Shown here piece by piece: positions 61,059 to 64,000 of a stretch of DNA of 64,000 nt; positions within the stretch are counted from its first letter, which is position 1; each line of letters opens with the position of its first letter. This DNA comes from Mangrovimonas sp. ST2L15. Its GTDB lineage: Bacteria; Bacteroidota; Bacteroidia; Flavobacteriales; Flavobacteriaceae. The stretch covers positions 1 to 64,000 of the forward strand of contig NZ_LBIQ01000031.1 of assembly GCF_001280515.1 (NCBI RefSeq), in the 5' to 3' direction. A program made the translations under genes and the position numbers. The notes below the pieces were generated by a model. It was not told where the DNA came from. It saw only the letters and a list, made by a program, of their open reading frames with translations, and searched no databases.

Positions 61059-62618
61059 CTATAATGTTTCTGGAAATTCATGTGCACCTATATCTTGTGA
61101 GCTTCCCACCAAATGTGGATTTCCAAAATAATCCTGCACATTGACGTCCAAATCTAAATTAACACCAGCATCTATTAGTGGTGAATTTGAATCTAATTGG
61201 TAATTGAACAAGTTAGGATTTTCATAGGAATTTCCTTCAAACTGAATTTTGTTATGGGCGTCAATACCACCATACAAAATGTTATTCTTTACTTGTACTA
61301 CATTTTGATTCCAATTATTATAAGACATAAACGCCAAATTTTCGTTTTGAATCACTGTATTATTAAAGAAATAAATACCAGAAATGGAGTTTGGTGAGGC
61401 CATATTGAAAACAAATAAACTACCACTATAACCATTGGCATCATTATCTGAAATATTATATCTCACCATGATGTTTGACATATCTCTGGCACCTTCAAAT
61501 TGTCCTACCTGAAATCCTGCACCAAAATTATCATGAGAATAGTTGTACTGCATAGTTCCATTAACAACTCCTCCATCCAAATCAAAGGCTGCTCCATCAC
61601 AACCTTGACTCATGATGTTATAAACCTCATTGTGCTCTATAAGCACATCTTTAGCATCCCAATACCAGATACCGCAGTTACCACCGCAATGGGTATTGTC
61701 GTAACCACTGTCATGTACTTCACTACCGGAGATAGATGAATATTGAACATCAGATAATACAATACCATTTCCACTATGGCTCCAAGCATTATCCCATCCA
61801 CTTATGTTGTAAACATGGCAATCTGAAACATGAATATTTTCATGAGAGTATCCCACTTTACTTTGACTGAAAAATCCCTTTGATTGAATACCACTCTCCA
61901 TACAGTCAAAAACCGTACAATCTGTTATAAGAACCTCAGAAAATCCAGAAGTATCATTAACTCCTTCTATTTGAATCCCCGTATAGGCACCACTAACATT
62001 TAAATTGGCTAATGAAATATCTTCCATTTTGGTATTTCCTTGTAAATCATTTAGTAGGTTAATTCCATTTCTTGGAAATTCACCAGGTGCAACCGAAGGA
62101 ACAGCCACATTAAAACCTATTAATTCCAAACCAGAAGTATTAATAACGTCTACCCCTTGTAAGGTAGCTGTTCCTGATCCATAAGAACTAACCATAATTT
62201 TATTGTTTGGGTCTCCCCCATCATTAGAATCCAATGTTAGGACGCCGTAAGTGGCTCCTCCTTGGAACATGATTGAAAATCCTGGATTCACATGTTCTTC
62301 ACTAGCTCTTTCACTAGTTTTCCAAGCCGTTTCATGGCTTAACCCATCATTGGCGTCATTACCTGTGGGTGAAATAAAAAAGGTATTAGTAACTGCAGGT
62401 GTATCCTCTGAAGATTCAATGACATCTTCCTGGCTTTCTGCAAGTACCTCTTCGGTTTCTAAACCTTGCTCAACAAGATCCTCTGTTTCTGAAGTACACC
62501 CAAAGAACATGGGTACTAACATAATGATTCCGAACTTGGCAGTTGTTCTATAAGAACTACCTAATTGCTGGGTTAACCATGCTCGGGTACTGGAGTGATT
62601 TTTTTTGGGGCTAATCAT
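61059..62618 (-). CDS. Right-handed parallel beta-helix lipoprotein
   Basis: A 519-residue lipoprotein with an unusually long leader: 40 residues precede C41 in VPMFFGCTSE, with the hydrophobic core only at 29-40. The acidic mature N-terminus (ETEDLVEQGLETEEVLAES) could serve surface display. The main part (about 78-515) begins FFISPTGNDANDGLSHETAW and forms repeated PbH1 coils with the pattern VLIEHNEVYNIMSQGCDGAA and ISGSEVHDSGYDNTHCGG. Such helices occur in polysaccharide lyases (PL6-like) and in mannuronan epimerases. A catalytic set cannot be assigned by eye. It may be a binding protein or a lyase for an anionic polysaccharide. Confidence 0.85.
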   Translation of the reverse strand: MISPKKNHSSTRAWLTQQLGSSYRTTAKFGIIMLVPMFFGCTSETEDLVEQGLETEEVLAESQEDVIESSEDTPAVTNTFFISPTGNDANDGLSHETAWKTSERASEEHVNPGFSIMFQGGATYGVLTLDSNDGGDPNNKIMVSSYGSGTATLQGVDVINTSGLELIGFNVAVPSVAPGEFPRNGINLLNDLQGNTKMEDISLANLNVSGAYTGIQIEGVNDTSGFSEVLITDCTVFDCMESGIQSKGFFSQSKVGYSHENIHVSDCHVYNISGWDNAWSHSGNGIVLSDVQYSSISGSEVHDSGYDNTHCGGNCGIWYWDAKDVLIEHNEVYNIMSQGCDGAAFDLDGGVVNGTMQYNYSHDNFGAGFQVGQFEGARDMSNIMVRYNISDNDANGYSGSLFVFNMASPNSISGIYFFNNTVIQNENLAFMSYNNWNQNVVQVKNNILYGGIDAHNKIQFEGNSYENPNLFNYQLDSNSPLIDAGVNLDLDVNVQDYFGNPHLVGSSQDIGAHEFPETL

Positions 62619-63209
62619 TCTCTAATCCGTTTAAAAATTAATATGTCTCTTAAATGATTTCTTAAAAACCTAGAAAAGAAATACGTTTCTACACGGTTTA
62701 GAATAAAACAATTGAACTACAGTGCTTATTAAATTACATCTTATCATTATGGGATTGAACTTTCAACCTTGAATGCTATTGATGAATTCTATAAGACAAA
62801 GAACCATTGTTAATTACTAAAAGGTGCTCCCCAATTGGGAAAAAATTTAGGGAGTGGTCGCTATTAATTAATCATTTCTTGTTGCCAAATGTATTTATAT
62901 ATTTTAAAAAAACAAACAAAAAAGTGTATTTTATCGTAAAAAAAGTGTTTTTAATCGATATTTAAGGAATTTTCTTACTGAAATAACGTTTCTTGTTCAA
63001 TCAAGAATATGATATCACCCCTATTTATGTATTTCAGTGGCTATATCACCCATTAATTCTTTGTTAGATTGTCTTATATTTTGATACCATACAAGAAGTC
63101 AATTTTGCTCACGAATGCCATAGTAATGATTTCTACATATACAATCGAATATAAATTGTATGGAATTATCACTTTTTGAACCCCATTTTCATTTAAATTC
63201 ACTTCTATT
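62619..63209. other. A/T-rich intergenic region without a gene
   Basis: About 590 bp with no convincing ORF, RNA gene or repeat on either strand. It presumably holds the promoter of the beta-helix gene within the first 150 bp (62619-62770). Confidence 0.55.
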
Positions 63210-63953
63210 TTAATCTTGTAGTTGACTATTTATCATTTCAATAAGATGTTCAACCTCATCTTTTAAAAACATGTAATTCTGAGATTGCCTCTGGAAAGCG
63301 GATTTTTTGAAAAGTACCCATGTAATAAATTCTCGATTCTTTCCCAGCACTTCCAAATCTAATTCAGGAAGATTGTTTTCTATACCAGTAAGGGCATGAG
63401 CAATTGTCTTTGTTGGTACAACCGTAGAAAAGATGCTAGGAAAAACAAACTCCTGATTGGTCTCCAACATTCTATTGTCATCAAAATTTAGCTTTGTGAG
63501 TTTATAATAATAAAGTAATTCTGACCGAAGTTTATCATCAAGAATCAAGTCTATTTTTCCTGTACTAATGGCTTGATCAAAGGTTGTGGTAGTACTTTGA
63601 AAATAATTATTTGAAAGAATTTTTTCAATACTACTTGAGAAAGAGTTAAAATTAAATCCTAGATGGCCATTAACAATCAACAAGGTTGTATCTACAGCCT
63701 TAAGTCCAATTTCTGCTCCATCTTGGAATTGATTAAGTAATTCAATATCTGTCTCTAAGTTGTTTTTAAAATTGTGTAAAATCAATTGTTCGCTTTTCCG
63801 TTCCTTTCGATAATCATTCCAAGAGTTTATTTGTAAAGCAATCAATATCCCTATAACTACAAGAATTATTTCGCCCACGGCGTAAAGAAGATACTTTTTG
63901 AACTTACTCTCAGTAACCAATCCCTTCCTAATTTTTCGAAAGAAGCTTATCAT
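63210..63953 (-). CDS. DUF6090-family membrane protein
   Basis: A 247-residue protein from the ATG at 63953 (an ATG at 63959 adds two residues). It begins ISFFRKIRKGLVTESKFKKY followed by a membrane span LYAVGEIILVVIGILIALQI (about 22-42) and NSWNDYRKER, the signature N-terminus of DUF6090 proteins of Flavobacteriia. The remainder is a helical, probably periplasmic domain with no catalytic motif visible. Function of the family unknown. It stands alone near the window edge. The last 40 bp of the window (63960-64000) are A/T-rich and could hold its promoter. Confidence 0.88.
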   Translation of the reverse strand: MISFFRKIRKGLVTESKFKKYLLYAVGEIILVVIGILIALQINSWNDYRKERKSEQLILHNFKNNLETDIELLNQFQDGAEIGLKAVDTTLLIVNGHLGFNFNSFSSSIEKILSNNYFQSTTTTFDQAISTGKIDLILDDKLRSELLYYYKLTKLNFDDNRMLETNQEFVFPSIFSTVVPTKTIAHALTGIENNLPELDLEVLGKNREFITWVLFKKSAFQRQSQNYMFLKDEVEHLIEMINSQLQD

Positions 63954-64000
63954 AAACACAAATTTTACCTAAAAATATGATTTTTAATCAATTATGACGT

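Overview
The window is chromosomal DNA from a member of the Bacteroidota, most likely a marine Flavobacteriaceae species. The evidence is low G+C content, an ECF sigma/FecR/SusC/SusD locus, a hybrid two-component regulator with a beta-propeller sensor, flavobacterial families (DUF4369-type TlpA proteins, DUF6090, DUF4386), and start sites lacking Shine-Dalgarno sequences but preceded by A/T-rich leaders. The species cannot be named from sequence alone. No CRISPR array, prophage, transposase, integrase, rRNA or complete tRNA was found.

Layout. (1) 1-16152, minus strand: the 5' end of a class V aminotransferase, then a long set of genes transcribed from an ECF sigma factor: sigma, FecR anti-sigma, SusC with an STN domain, SusD, a surface-type lipoprotein, two TlpA-like thioredoxin lipoproteins, a periplasmic M16 peptidase and a DsbD-type electron transporter. 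Together they look like a TonB-dependent uptake route for (poly)peptides, coupled to disulfide reduction and proteolysis. (2) 16153-17964: a TetR regulator with its palindromic operator and a peroxiredoxin-like lipoprotein. (3) 17982-32762: a 14.7-kb block bounded by two 115-bp direct repeats (112/115 identical). It holds a 5'-truncated ORF, a DnaQ/GIY-YIG nuclease, and a very tight six-gene operon (M20 peptidase, two amidohydrolases, serine hydrolase, DcaP-like porin, second outer-membrane barrel) next to a 1459-residue hybrid regulator. Four phased direct repeats upstream of the operon look like that regulator's binding site. (4) 32270-33160: a gene graveyard with the second 115-bp repeat, the 3' half of a tRNA-Met gene with its terminator, and the tail of an AraC gene. 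(5) 33161-36775: a protein with a catalytically degenerate phosphoesterase domain, a GDWDRH kinase-like centre and an outer-membrane barrel.

(6) 37153-42412: a secreted protein of unknown function, a VOC protein, and an AraC regulator followed by YceI, DoxX, SnoaL-like, YceI and a YgiD-type dioxygenase. Two nearly identical 29-bp sites lie at the same distance from their genes in this cluster. A partial third copy lies upstream of a cupin gene at 44.9 kb. (7) 42526-46747, minus strand: a membrane protein with a SusE-like tail, a four-helix membrane protein, the cupin, and an AraC-TM-TPR regulator. (8) 46898-57286, plus strand: a cyclase-family lipoprotein, a glycosidase operon (GH29, GH35, GH29 with a discoidin-like tail, GH3 with PA14) lacking its own SusCD pair, a DUF4386 membrane protein and a serine hydrolase. 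(9) 57415-64000: an amidohydrolase, a DUF1801 protein, a PAF-acetylhydrolase-like membrane protein, a beta-helix lipoprotein and a DUF6090 protein.

The best candidates for something undescribed are the sigma-controlled peptide/disulfide uptake locus, the amide-hydrolase operon under a PUL-type hybrid regulator, the degenerate phosphoesterase/kinase-like/barrel protein, and the 115-bp repeat pair ending in a tRNA anticodon loop.
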